42,106 nucleotides of DNA from an uncultured Sinobacteraceae bacterium (GCA_937902995.1 CALEKY010000033.1:1-42106); one strand, 5' to 3'. Counted from the stretch's first letter, positions 17,961-26,707 are shown. A program made the numbers and translations. The notes: generated from the sequence alone by a model not told the origin.

Positions 17961-19529
17961 TCATTCCTTGCACTCGAAACTCTCCGCGCGATTGGGGTCA
18001 CCGCGCCCGTCGTAGCGTGCGACGAGGGGATAGGGGCAAAGCTTGCGCGCGAACGGCGTGCCGTCTCTCGTGCCTTGCGCTTCGATCCATTCGGGCGCTT
18101 GGCCGTGCTCCACCCAACGCTCGAGAGCACCCAGCGCATCGAATTGATTGGCGCCGCGCCCGCCGCCGCAATGATCCATGCCGGGCACCATGAACAACCG
18201 AACGTCTTGCCGCAATCGTTCCAGCGCTCGTTCTCGCGGACCGGCTTCTCGTGCGAGCACCGATTCGAAATAGTCGATGGTGCTTTGTGCGGGAATCAGA
18301 CCGTCGCTCCAGCCGTGATACATGAGGAGCTTGCCGCCTCGCTGACGAAAGGCGTCGAGATTCGGATCGTCGGCGTTCAGTTGCGCGCCCTTGGCATCGA
18401 TCTCATCGGCGCGCGCCACGTCGCGGGCGATATCGAACGTGTAAGGATCCCAGTCGGGGTTCTCGAACACCACGAAACGATAATGGTCCAGAGCGATGCC
18501 GAGCGGTTTGGGCCCGGACGTCAGAATGGCCCAACCGAGCTCGCTGCCGCGCGAGAAGCCGGCGTACAGTTTCTCGTCCGTTTGCGGGTGACGCAGCGGC
18601 CCATAGATTTTCCGCACGGCCTCGGCTTGCGCTTCCGTCAAGCATTTCGCGGGATCGGCGCAGGTGATCTGCGCGGGATCGAACGGACAGGTACGCGGAT
18701 CCTCGATCACCCCGTCTTCGATGCCGTCGTTTCCATCGCACACGCCGATGACGGCGTCGTTGACGAGCTTCAGCTTCTCTCGCGGCAAGAGACTCGCCGA
18801 ACCGCGCGGCAAGCTCGCCAGACCTGCGGCAAGCGAGGAAGAGGTCAGGCGCGTCCAAGGAATCGCAGGTGCGCCCGCGACGATGCCGTCGAAGTCTTCG
18901 GGAAATCGTTGCGCTTCTTTCAACCCTTGCTTGCCGCCCGACGAGCAGCCTTGCCAATACGAACGCTCGGGCTTCGCACCGTAGAATGCATCGACGATCC
19001 GTTTTGCGGTCACGGTCATTTCATGGACGGCGCGCCAACCGAAATCGACGAGCTTCTCCGGTTGTCGATACGCGAAGCTGCCGTCCATGCTGCTGCCTGA
19101 ATGTCCGGTATCGGTGCCTGCGACCGCGTAGCCGCGTTGCAACGCCGGCGCCATCGACGAGAAGAAGATCGCGCCGCTCCAACCGCCGTTGCCGACAGCG
19201 AGAAACCTGCGGTTCCAGCCCGATTCCGGCAGCCACACCTCGATTTTGATGTCGGAGGCGGGTGTGGGCTTGAGCGTCGCAGCCACACGGCAGAAAGCCG
19301 GAACGTCGAAGGTCTGCTTGGCGCCGGGCATCCCGGTTGCGAGCGGCAGCTCGAGCTGGCCGGCCGGTGTCGAGGCGGCGCGATCGACGATCACGTTGGG
19401 CAGATCGAGCTTCAGCAGCTCGGCGCAACGATCGTCGGCGACGGCACCGCAGGCGTGCAGCAGTGCGCCCGCGAGGAGTGCTCTGGAAAATGCGTTTGCT
19501 GCAAATGTCCTGCGGTGCCGTTGCGTCAT
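17961..19529 (-). CDS. Tannase/feruloyl esterase family protein
   Basis: An exported 522-residue esterase likely to cleave ester bonds of phenolic acids or similar aromatic esters. The ATG at 19529 has a GGGGAC ribosome binding site and begins a signal peptide (MTQRHRRTF, hydrophobic core, cut near GAVADD). The family's CS-D-HC signature is visible: the Cys-Ser of GCSSGGKQG carries the nucleophile, and MVPGMDHCGGG carries the His with its disulfide Cys. The lid region (RFPEDFDGIVAGAPAIPW onward) also fits. It starts 11 bases after the TonB-dependent receptor stop on the same strand, forming an uptake-and-hydrolysis operon. The exact substrate is unknown. Confidence 0.9.
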   Translation of the reverse strand: MTQRHRRTFAANAFSRALLAGALLHACGAVADDRCAELLKLDLPNVIVDRAASTPAGQLELPLATGMPGAKQTFDVPAFCRVAATLKPTPASDIKIEVWLPESGWNRRFLAVGNGGWSGAIFFSSMAPALQRGYAVAGTDTGHSGSSMDGSFAYRQPEKLVDFGWRAVHEMTVTAKRIVDAFYGAKPERSYWQGCSSGGKQGLKEAQRFPEDFDGIVAGAPAIPWTRLTSSSLAAGLASLPRGSASLLPREKLKLVNDAVIGVCDGNDGIEDGVIEDPRTCPFDPAQITCADPAKCLTEAQAEAVRKIYGPLRHPQTDEKLYAGFSRGSELGWAILTSGPKPLGIALDHYRFVVFENPDWDPYTFDIARDVARADEIDAKGAQLNADDPNLDAFRQRGGKLLMYHGWSDGLIPAQSTIDYFESVLAREAGPRERALERLRQDVRLFMVPGMDHCGGGRGANQFDALGALERWVEHGQAPEWIEAQGTRDGTPFARKLCPYPLVARYDGRGDPNRAESFECKE

Positions 19530-19540
19530 CGCTGTCCCCG

Positions 19541-21700
19541 TCAGAAGCTGCGCACGATGCGCACACCGAACTGCCGCGGTGCATTCAAGTAATAGTTGTT
19601 GCCGTTCACGCCCGTCCAAAACGTCTCGTCCGTCAGATTCGTGACGTATGCCTGCGTGCGCCAATCGCCGTGCGCATAAGTCAATTGCACGTTGATGACG
19701 TCGCGCGCCTGAAGATAGTCGAAGCCCGCGCGCGCGAATAGTGTGGCCCATTGCGCGTCCGTGTGTGCGTAATCCACGCGCGGTGTGAGCTCGCCTGCAC
19801 CGACGAGGAAGGAGTATTCGACGCCGAGGTTGTACGTCCATTCGGGCGAGAACGGATTCTGGCGGCCGTTCAAGTTCACGTAGTAGGGCGTGTAATCGAA
19901 GCACGTCGGCGGATTCGAGGGCACGCCGGCCGGACACTGCACGCCGAGCCCGGCGGCCGAGCCACCCGGCAGCGCACGCGTGTCGATCATGCGGATCTCG
20001 CCGATGTCCGAGTCAACATACGCGACGCTCGCATCGATGCGCAGTCCGCCGAACGCCGCCTGGAGCTGCGCTTCCACGCCTTGGATCGTCGATGCGCCCG
20101 CATTGCCGATCGCCGAGCGCGCCGTGACCGGATCGAAGATGCTCGACTGAAAGTTGTCGTAATCCATGTAGAAGCCGTTGATCTGCGTGCGAATGCGTCC
20201 GTCGAGCAGCGTCGCCTTCCAGCCGAGCTCGTAGTCGCGGACTTTCTCGGGCTTGAACTCCGTTCGGTTGGCATTCGCGCCGCCGGACTTGTAACCGTCG
20301 GCAACGAATGCGTAGACGAAATGCCAGTCGTTCAGCTTCCAGTTCACTGCCACTTTGCCCGTGACGTTGTCGTCCTTGAACGCGACATCCGAGGCCACGG
20401 TCGGGCCCGGCGTCAGCACCGTGATGCTCGCGGGATTGATGTCGTCGTGGCTGCCGCGCACGCCGACTTGCAGCTCCAGCCCGTTCGCGAGCTCGTACGA
20501 CACCTGGCCGAACAGCGAATACGACTCTTTCATCGTCAACGAGTCGAGCTGCGTGCGCTGCGTGGGCACGAAGCGCGTGAGATGCACGTTCGCTTCCTGT
20601 TCCATGTAATAGGCGCCGACGACCCACTTGAGCGCGCCTTCGTCCGGCGAGATCAGGTTGAGTTCCTGACTGAGCACGCGATCGAGAATTCGCCAGAACG
20701 TGTACTGCGCGGTCGAGGAGGTAGCATCGTCGTCCCAGACCATTTTCTGGTCGCCGTACTGATAGCCGCTCACCGAACGCAGCGTCGGTCCGCCGGGGAA
20801 GATCTCCCAGTTGACTTGCAGCGCGGTGCGTACGCTGCGCTCGTCGTTGCGCGAGTCCTGGCGGTCGAAGTTCAGCGTGTATTCGTCGGGATGGGCAAGC
20901 GGAGCAAAGGTCGTGCCCGGAATGGGCCGTTGCGCGAAACCGTCGGTGCTCGTCGTGTTGAAGTCGTTTTTCCAAACGATCTCGAGCGAATCGCTGGGCG
21001 CCCACAGCAAGCTGACGCGCGCGTTCTTTTGATCCAACTTGCCCGGGTTGACACTCGGCGAGCCGACGTTCTCGAAGAAGCTCTCGCGCTCTTCCATGTT
21101 GAAGGCGAAGCGTGCAGCCAATGTATCGGTCAACGGCAGGTTCGTCGCTCCCCGTAGCTGAACGTTGTCGTAATTGCCGAGCTGCAAGGAGACGTGACCG
21201 CCCGTCGCGCCGAGCTCGGGGTCGGCAGTGCGAATGAGTACGGCACCGCCCGTGGAGTTCTGGCCGACGAAGGTGCCTTGCGGTCCGCGCAACACTTCCA
21301 CGCCGGCGATGTCGTAGAACGGCTCGTTCAAGAACAGCGTGCTCGGCGCGAACAAGCCATCGCGGAAGATCGCCACGCCGGACGTGACGATCGGCGAGAC
21401 GACGTTGAGCCCGATGCCGCGGATGTTGACGTTCTTGGTGAGGGAGCTGTCGGCCACCGTGAGCGCCGGCGCGGCGTATTGCAGATCCGTGAAGTCGCGC
21501 ACGCTCTTCTTCTCGAGGTCTTCGCCCGACAATGCCGTGACGGCGATCGCCACGCTCTGCAGGCTTTGTTCGCGGCGTTCGGCCGTCACCACGATCTCTT
21601 CGAGCGTTGTTTGCGGCGTCTCGGCGGCAATCGCCGGAAACGTAGTGCCCAATGCGAAAACCAGCGGTAAGGACGCGCGGCGCGTGACTCGCGAATTCAT
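19541..21700 (-). CDS. TonB-dependent outer-membrane receptor
   Basis: A 719-residue outer-membrane receptor. It has a signal peptide (MNSRVTRRASLPL... AIAA), a TonB-box-like EEIVVTAERREQ, a plug domain over about residues 45 to 165 with the conserved VEVLRGPQGTFVGQNSTGGAV, and a 22-strand barrel ending in a terminal aromatic (IVRSF). The VTA/GPQGT style is typical of the receptors that proliferate in sphingomonads and steroid/aromatic degraders. A GAGGGG ribosome binding site precedes the ATG. It probably takes up the ester or its product processed by the tannase-family protein. The gene upstream encodes a GntR-type regulator in the same direction. Confidence 0.93.
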   Translation of the reverse strand: MNSRVTRRASLPLVFALGTTFPAIAAETPQTTLEEIVVTAERREQSLQSVAIAVTALSGEDLEKKSVRDFTDLQYAAPALTVADSSLTKNVNIRGIGLNVVSPIVTSGVAIFRDGLFAPSTLFLNEPFYDIAGVEVLRGPQGTFVGQNSTGGAVLIRTADPELGATGGHVSLQLGNYDNVQLRGATNLPLTDTLAARFAFNMEERESFFENVGSPSVNPGKLDQKNARVSLLWAPSDSLEIVWKNDFNTTSTDGFAQRPIPGTTFAPLAHPDEYTLNFDRQDSRNDERSVRTALQVNWEIFPGGPTLRSVSGYQYGDQKMVWDDDATSSTAQYTFWRILDRVLSQELNLISPDEGALKWVVGAYYMEQEANVHLTRFVPTQRTQLDSLTMKESYSLFGQVSYELANGLELQVGVRGSHDDINPASITVLTPGPTVASDVAFKDDNVTGKVAVNWKLNDWHFVYAFVADGYKSGGANANRTEFKPEKVRDYELGWKATLLDGRIRTQINGFYMDYDNFQSSIFDPVTARSAIGNAGASTIQGVEAQLQAAFGGLRIDASVAYVDSDIGEIRMIDTRALPGGSAAGLGVQCPAGVPSNPPTCFDYTPYYVNLNGRQNPFSPEWTYNLGVEYSFLVGAGELTPRVDYAHTDAQWATLFARAGFDYLQARDVINVQLTYAHGDWRTQAYVTNLTDETFWTGVNGNNYYLNAPRQFGVRIVRSF

Positions 21701-21730
21701 AGGAACCCCTCTTTGCTTGGATTGCGGCTG

Positions 21731-21748
21731 GCGAAGCGCGGGCTTCGC
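21731..21748. promoter_or_regulatory. Hairpin in the TonB-receptor leader
   Basis: GCGAAGC (21731-21737) and GCTTCGC (21742-21748) form a 7-base stem within the 119-base gap between the GntR-type gene and the receptor. It could be a weak terminator of the regulator gene or an operator for it. No direct evidence decides. Confidence 0.35.
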
Positions 21749-21819
21749 AAATGCGATCGCGCGCGAGCGTAGGGGGCGGTCGGGCCCGAAAACAGTGACC
21801 CAAATGGGGGCAGGGGGCT

Positions 21820-22983
21820 TCAGGCGCGGGCGGCGTCTTTGCGCGCGAAGAGCGCTCGCACGGCGTCCTGCATCTCGAATTGAGCGCGTTCTGCGACGCT
21901 GGGATCGCCGGTCGCGACGGCAGCGAGCACCGAGCTGAACAGCTCGGCGACTTCCGCGCTCAATCCGGCGGACATGACGCTTTTCTCAGGATGGGCGCGA
22001 GCGAGGTAGGCGACGAGGCATCGGGCGAACGCGTCGATGCAGACGTTGCCGGCGATCTTGCTGATGAGTTGCGGCGCCTCGAGCCACACGAGCGGATCTG
22101 CGTGTCGTCGGGCCGCGAGCTTGTCGCGCAACCGAGCGATTTCGATTCGACCGCTCGCATCGACGTGCAGCGCGGCCAGCCGCGCGTTGACGACATTGAG
22201 CCGGCGCAGCAACGTCTTGGTGTCATCTGCGTTCAGACGGTGTGCCGCAAAATACACGTGCGTCAAATTGATGAGCGCGAACGGCCCTGGCGTGCTCACG
22301 ACGACGCCGCGTCCACGGCCGCGCTCGCTCGAGACGAGGCCGACGCTTTCCAGAATACGAATCGCCTGTCTCAATACGAGACGGCTCACGCCGTACGTGT
22401 CGCAGAGTGCGTCTTCAGCGCCCAAGCGTTCGCCCGTGGCGAGATGCTCCCGTCGAATGCGTTCTGCGAGCTCATATGCCAGCCGTTCCGCACGCGTCCG
22501 CGAACGCGCCGCGGCCGCCGTGTCGGGTGCCGCTTCGAGCATCGTAGCGACGATCTGCGCATACAGCTTGAAGGCGCAATGGCTCGCGAAACGATCTCCC
22601 TGCGCGCCGGAGAGGATTGCTCGCAGCTCCGCATCGGCTTCGGCGATGCGATGCCGGTCGACGCAGACGAGCTGAAAGTACTGCACTGCGTTGCGAACGG
22701 TTGCACGCTCGTCGGGCGTCGCGACGATCACGCCGCCGTGGGGGCCGCGGCTCGTGCGTATCGATCCGCGCGCTTCGAGAATTCGGATGGCTTCGCGCAC
22801 GACCGCGCGGCCGACGCCGAAATGTGCGGCCAGCATGCTTTGCGAACCGAGCACGACGCCGCCTTGCGCACACATGGCAAACATGCGGTCTTCGATCGTG
22901 CGCGCGAGATGCGCGGCAGATTTCGGTTCGCGGCGCTCGTCCTTGATCGCTCGATGCAACGACTCGGCGGCGGACCAGCTCAT
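21820..22983 (-). CDS. Transcriptional regulator with two tandem GntR (FadR-type) units
   Basis: A 387-residue cytosolic regulator containing two GntR winged-helix domains in one chain. The first spans about residues 23-90 (MLAAHFGVGRAVVREAIRILEARG then the wing RGPHGGVIVATP). The second spans about 163-232 (ALCDTYGVSRLVLRQAIRILESVG then RGRGRGVVVSTP). Each is followed by a helical segment resembling an FCD-type effector domain, the first one shortened (about 70 residues). Normal FadR-type proteins have about 230 residues and one DNA-binding domain. It lies just upstream of the TonB-receptor/tannase pair and likely controls it in response to an organic acid. The gene starts at ATG 22983. Confidence 0.88.
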   Translation of the reverse strand: MSWSAAESLHRAIKDERREPKSAAHLARTIEDRMFAMCAQGGVVLGSQSMLAAHFGVGRAVVREAIRILEARGSIRTSRGPHGGVIVATPDERATVRNAVQYFQLVCVDRHRIAEADAELRAILSGAQGDRFASHCAFKLYAQIVATMLEAAPDTAAAARSRTRAERLAYELAERIRREHLATGERLGAEDALCDTYGVSRLVLRQAIRILESVGLVSSERGRGRGVVVSTPGPFALINLTHVYFAAHRLNADDTKTLLRRLNVVNARLAALHVDASGRIEIARLRDKLAARRHADPLVWLEAPQLISKIAGNVCIDAFARCLVAYLARAHPEKSVMSAGLSAEVAELFSSVLAAVATGDPSVAERAQFEMQDAVRALFARKDAARA

Positions 22984-23185
22984 GTTCAGTGAGTACTCAT
23001 TCTTCAGCGGATAAGACTAGGCCGGCCCGTTCGAGCCGACAAGTCGAGGTCCCGATGCGTGGACGCGGTCGAGGTCCGCGTCGCAGGCTGCGAGGTCGCG
23101 GATGCGGAATGAAAACGCGCCGCCAAAAGGTGCACTATTTAGTTCGCTGCGCGTGTGATACCACAGCTCTTCCGAGGACCGAACG

Positions 23186-23737
23186 ATGAACGACCATAAT
23201 GTTGCCCCGCGCTCGAGTCGGGCGAGTAGACTGAAGGCGATCGTGGGCTTGGCTTGCCTATTGGCTGTTCCGACGATGGGAATCGCAGACGACACCGCTT
23301 TCGAAACTCCGACGGTCGAGCACGTGCTGACCGTGCGCGCCACCATCGATGCACCGCTGTCCATGGGCAAGACCCCGCAAGGCCAGCGCCGCGTGATCAC
23401 GATTTCCGGAGGGACATTCGAAGGACCCGCCCTCAAGGGTACGATCATGCCGGGCGGCGAAGATTGGCAGCTCGTGCGCGAGGATGGCGTTACCGAGCTC
23501 GATGCACGTTACTGGCTGCGTACCGACGACGGTGTGATCATTCGCGTGCACAACCAGGTGCTCGTCAGTCCGCCGCCGCAAGAAGGCGCCAAGCAATACG
23601 CGCGCTCGACCGTTCGTTTCGAAGCGCCGATCGGCAAGTACGATTGGCTCAATAAAGCTGTCTTCGTCGGCACGCTGAATGCCGATACGACCCAACGTCC
23701 GCCGGTGGTGACGTTGAGGTTTTTCAAAGTCAATTAA
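23186..23737 (+). CDS. Exported DUF3237 family protein
   Basis: A 183-residue protein with an N-terminal signal sequence (RLKAIVGLACLLAVPTMGIADD) followed by a DUF3237 beta-rich domain. Recognisable parts are GQRRVITISGGTFEGPALKGTIMPGG, DWQLVREDGVTELDARYWLRTDDG and the ending TLRFFKVN. The biochemical role of the family is not known to me. A GAGG ribosome binding site precedes the ATG. It is divergent from the two-domain GntR regulator across about 200 bases, so it could be a target of that regulator. Its TAA stop runs directly into the first heptamer of repeat element B. Confidence 0.82.
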   Translation: MNDHNVAPRSSRASRLKAIVGLACLLAVPTMGIADDTAFETPTVEHVLTVRATIDAPLSMGKTPQGQRRVITISGGTFEGPALKGTIMPGGEDWQLVREDGVTELDARYWLRTDDGVIIRVHNQVLVSPPPQEGAKQYARSTVRFEAPIGKYDWLNKAVFVGTLNADTTQRPPVVTLRFFKVN

Positions 23738-23891
23738 GGCTACAGGCGACAGCATAGAGAGCGCGCAAACGGGCGCCGGTCCGCCTCTCCTTGGGGCCCC
23801 AAGGAGAGGCAACGAGAGCGATAGCGTCGTGGTGAGGGGACGCCATAAGTTGTAGGCTGTCGGCTCTAGTGAACGCGCTGCGCGCGTTCAC
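23738..23891. repeat. Composite heptamer-array element B with a 28-bp perfect palindrome
   Basis: The left array GGCTACA, GGCGACA, GCATAGA begins immediately after the DUF3237 stop and is followed by a GAGCGCGC box. A perfect 28-base palindrome occupies 23783-23810 (GCCTCTCCTTGGGG and its reverse complement, no loop). It is followed by CGAGAGCGATAGCG and GTGAGGGG, a block shared with element C. The right array TGTAGGC, TGTCGGC, TCTAGTG (23852-23872) leads into the glpK terminator hairpin. Confidence 0.8.
23869..23891 (-). terminator. Hairpin overlapping the glpK stop codon
   Basis: GTGAACGCGC and GCGCGTTCAC are perfect 10-base arms with a TGC loop. The glpK TGA stop (23888-23890) lies inside one arm, and the hairpin is the GCGCGC box of repeat element B. 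There is no T-run. Confidence 0.55.
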
Positions 23892-25372
23892 GCCTTCCAC
23901 CCAAACGACCTCTCCACCGCCTTGTGCCACGAGGCATAGAGCCGTTCGCGCTCGGGTGTCGGCATTTGCGGCTGCCACCGCTGGGCAACTCCCCAATTGC
24001 GTTGCAACTCCTCGACGCCGCGCCAATAGCCTGTCGCGATGCCGGCGGCATACGCGGCACCGAGCGCCGTGGTTTCGAGAATGCGCGGACGCACGACGGG
24101 GCGGTCGAGGATGTCGGCTTGGAATTGCATCAGCAGCTCGTTGACGATCATGCCGCCGTCGACGCGCAGCTCTTTGAGCTCGATGCCGCTATCCTTTTCC
24201 ATTGCAGCGACGACGTCGCGCGTCTGATAGGCAGTGGCTTCGAGCGTTGCGCGCGCAAGATGAGCTTTGTTGGCGTAACGTGTGAGGCCCGTGATCACGC
24301 CGCGCGCATCTTCTTTCCAATGCGGCGCGTACAAGCCAGAGAACGCGGGCACGAGATACACGTCGCCGTTGTCGGGTACGCTGCGCGCGAGCGATTCGAT
24401 GTCTGCGCTCGTAGCGATGAGACCCAAGTTGTCGCGCAGCCATTGCACGAGCGCGCCTGCGATGGCGATCGAACCTTCGAGCGCGTAATGAGCAGGCTGG
24501 TTTTCGACTTGATAGGCGACCGTCGTTACGAGCCCGGCGCGCGATGCGATCGGCTGCTGGCCGGTATTCATCAATAAGAAACATCCTGTGCCATATGTGT
24601 TTTTCGCTTCGCCCGGCGTGAAACACGTCTGACCGACGAGCGCTGCTTGTTGATCGCCGAGAATGCCGGCGAGCGGCACGCCGCGCAGCGGTCCGTCGAC
24701 GATCTCGCCGTACACCCGGCTCGACGGCACGATTGTCGGCAGCACTTCGACGGGAATTTCGAATGCTCGCAGCAGCTCGTCGTCCCATTGCAGCGTTGCG
24801 AGATTCATGAGCTGCGTGCGACTGGCGTTGGTCACGTCCGTTAAGTGCTTGCCGAGCAACTGCCAAACGAGCCATGCATCGATCGTCCCGAAGCACAGCT
24901 CGCCGGATTCCGCGGCGCGACGGGCGCCGGCGACATTGTCGAGCAGCCAACGCAGCTTCAGTCCGCTGAAATAGCTCGCCAACGGCAAGCCGGTCGTGTC
25001 GCGGAAACGATCCTTGCCGCCGTCGGCGCTGAGCCGTGCGACGAGCGGATCGACGCGGGTGTCCTGCCATACGAGCGCGTTGTACAGCGGCCTGCCTGTG
25101 CGGCGTTCCCACAGTACGGTCGTCTCGCGTTGATTCGTGATGCCGACGGCCTCGATGTTCCGTGCATCGAGCTTTCCGGCGGCAAGCGCTTCGTCGATGA
25201 CGGCGTTCGTGTTGGCAATGATTTCGTCGGGTGCGTGCTCGACCCAGCCGGGGTGCGGATAGATCTGCTTGTGCTCGCGCTGCGCGCTGGCCACGATGTT
25301 GCCGTCCCGATCGAACACGATGAACCGCGTGCTCGTCGTCCCCTGATCGATGGCACCGATGAATTTCGTCAT
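23888..25372 (-). CDS. glpK: Glycerol kinase
   Basis: Cytosolic FGGY-family kinase, 494 residues, converting glycerol and ATP to glycerol-3-phosphate. The ATG at 25372 gives the canonical start MTKFIGAIDQGTTSTRF with the ATP-binding DQGTTS loop. Glycerol-binding residues lie in NQRETTVLWER and GILGDQQAALVGQ, and the Asp of GDQ is the catalytic base. The GTGCFLLMNTG motif is present. A GGAG ribosome binding site precedes the start. No glpF, glpD or glpR lies nearby. The gene is divergent from the BtuF-like gene and convergent with the DUF3237 gene. Confidence 0.97.
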   Translation of the reverse strand: MTKFIGAIDQGTTSTRFIVFDRDGNIVASAQREHKQIYPHPGWVEHAPDEIIANTNAVIDEALAAGKLDARNIEAVGITNQRETTVLWERRTGRPLYNALVWQDTRVDPLVARLSADGGKDRFRDTTGLPLASYFSGLKLRWLLDNVAGARRAAESGELCFGTIDAWLVWQLLGKHLTDVTNASRTQLMNLATLQWDDELLRAFEIPVEVLPTIVPSSRVYGEIVDGPLRGVPLAGILGDQQAALVGQTCFTPGEAKNTYGTGCFLLMNTGQQPIASRAGLVTTVAYQVENQPAHYALEGSIAIAGALVQWLRDNLGLIATSADIESLARSVPDNGDVYLVPAFSGLYAPHWKEDARGVITGLTRYANKAHLARATLEATAYQTRDVVAAMEKDSGIELKELRVDGGMIVNELLMQFQADILDRPVVRPRILETTALGAAYAAGIATGYWRGVEELQRNWGVAQRWQPQMPTPERERLYASWHKAVERSFGWKA

Positions 25373-25581
25373 GAGCGTCGCTCCACGGATTGATCGACCC
25401 GTTTTCTTTTTCGTGCAGTATCGGGCAAGGCGAGGCGCTGCGGAAGCTGCCGTGCCGCAAATGTTGTGCCGTACGCAATGTACGCGGCGAAGCCGAAACG
25501 CGTACCGCACGTGGGTTACAATCCGGCGCGTCGCGCACGATGCGAACGTCTCGCGCCTGAGATGCGTTGATTGCGCATCCG

Positions 25582-26421
25582 ATGTCTTCGAGCTTTGCCA
25601 TGACTTCGAGCGCAAGCCGCAGCTCTGCCTATCCCTCGCGTATCGTTTGCCTCACCGAGGAGACGACCGAGACGCTGTATTTGCTCGAAGAAGACTGGCG
25701 CATCGTCGGCATCTCGGGATTCACCGTGCGTCCTGCGCGCGCACGCAAGGAAAAGCCGAAAGTGTCGGCGTTCACCAGTGCCAAGCTCGACCGCATCGTC
25801 GAGCTCGAGCCGGACTTGGTGCTCGGGTTCTCCGATCTGCAGGCGGACATCGCTGCAGATCTCGTGCGCCGCGGGATCGATGTTCATGTGTTCAATCATC
25901 GCGATGTCGCCGGCATCCTGCGCATGATCCGCACGCTCGGCGGCATCGTCGGTTGCCAAGCGAAGGCCGAAGCTCTCGCTGCGAAGCTCGAAGCCGGTTT
26001 GGAACGCATTCGTGCGCGCGCGTCGCAATTCGCGCGACGGCCGAAGGTGTACTTCGAGGAGTGGGACGATCCGTTGATCGTCGGTAGCCGATGGGTGTCC
26101 GAGCTCGTCGAGATCGCGGGCGGCGAGGAGTGCTTTCCCGAACGAGCGCGCGAGTCGCTTGCGAAGGGCCGCATTCTTGCCGATCCGGCGGAAGTGATCG
26201 CCCGCGCGCCCGACATCATTTTCGGATCGTGGTGCGGTAAGAAGTTTCGTCCCGAACGCGTTGCCGCCCGCCCGGGCTGGCACGCCATTCCCGCCGTCGC
26301 CCACGGCGAGCTCCACGAAGTGAAATCGTCGATCATTCTTCAGCCCGGTCCTGCGGCGCTGACCGACGGCGTGGAGTTCATCCATCGGGCGATCGAGCGG
26401 TGGCAGCGGCGCGGCGGTTAG
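25582..26421 (+). CDS. BtuF/TroA-fold cobalamin-binding-like protein without signal peptide
   Basis: About 279 residues of a periplasmic-binding-protein fold close to the BtuF (vitamin B12) and iron-siderophore class. The opening SRIVCLTEETTETLYLLEEDWRIVGISGF matches the first lobe, KLDRIVELEPDLVLGFSDLQ the segment typical of BtuF, and ARAPDIIFGSWCGKKF the second lobe. No hydrophobic signal sequence or lipobox precedes it, so it may be cytosolic or use a start I cannot see. Start options are TTG 25567, ATG 25582 and ATG 25600; none has a strong ribosome binding site. It is upstream of the B12-dependent IcmF gene, which supports a cobalamin link, but its ligand is not proven. Confidence 0.75.
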   Translation: MSSSFAMTSSASRSSAYPSRIVCLTEETTETLYLLEEDWRIVGISGFTVRPARARKEKPKVSAFTSAKLDRIVELEPDLVLGFSDLQADIAADLVRRGIDVHVFNHRDVAGILRMIRTLGGIVGCQAKAEALAAKLEAGLERIRARASQFARRPKVYFEEWDDPLIVGSRWVSELVEIAGGEECFPERARESLAKGRILADPAEVIARAPDIIFGSWCGKKFRPERVAARPGWHAIPAVAHGELHEVKSSIILQPGPAALTDGVEFIHRAIERWQRRGG

Positions 26422-26608
26422 CCTGAGGCGACAGGCAACAGGCGACAGCCGGGCTTGGGGCTCGGGGCGTCGGGCCCGGCGCACGCCTCGTTCTGGTATC
26501 TCTGCCGCAAGCGAGAGGGACGCGTTGCATCCACATTGTGCTGCGTGCTGACTGCTACCGCGCCTTCAACGCCCCCAAGTCCCACGCCCCGAGCCCCACC
26601 TCCCTTTT
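26421..26608. repeat. Composite heptamer-array element E
   Basis: An outer array GGCGACA, GGCAACA, GGCGACA (26427-26447) starts right after the upstream stop. An inner array GGGCTTG, GGGCTCG, GGGCGTC follows (26451-26472). The right side (about 26569-26600) holds the inverse words. ACGCCCCGAGCCCC at 26584-26597 is the exact reverse complement of 26457-26470. A TTTT run at 26605-26608 follows the right arm, directly before the putative IcmF operator. I see no gene in the roughly 110-base loop. Confidence 0.75.
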
Positions 26609-26609
26609 C

Positions 26610-26625
26610 TATACTCACCGGTATA
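26610..26625. promoter_or_regulatory. Putative operator upstream of the IcmF gene
   Basis: TATAC-TCACCG-GTATA is a perfect dyad (5-base arms, 6-base centre), and flanking CTATA/TATAG extends the symmetry. It is about 85 bases upstream of the IcmF start. The first 14 bases recur with one change at 32753-32766 in the TetR/adenosyltransferase promoter. The TATACT part could also serve as a -10 box, though no good -35 box is seen at the right distance. Confidence 0.55.
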
Positions 26626-26634
26626 TAGTCGACA

Positions 26635-26653
26635 CGCGGGTAAGATTCCCGCG
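26635..26653 (+). other. Leader hairpin upstream of the IcmF gene
   Basis: CGCGGG (26635-26640) and CCCGCG (26648-26653) form a 6-base GC stem with a 7-base loop in the 5' leader. I looked for a cobalamin riboswitch B12 box here and did not find one. Confidence 0.35.
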
Positions 26654-26707
26654 AGGGACCCCTTCGCCGCGGTGCGGCGTTTCCCGGATAACTTCTCGGA
26701 GCAGGCA

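Noticed and set aside
26422..26707. A cobalamin riboswitch upstream of icmF
   Set aside because: Expected from the B12 dependence, but no B12-box-like sequence or matching fold was found. The leader holds element E, the putative operator and a short hairpin instead.
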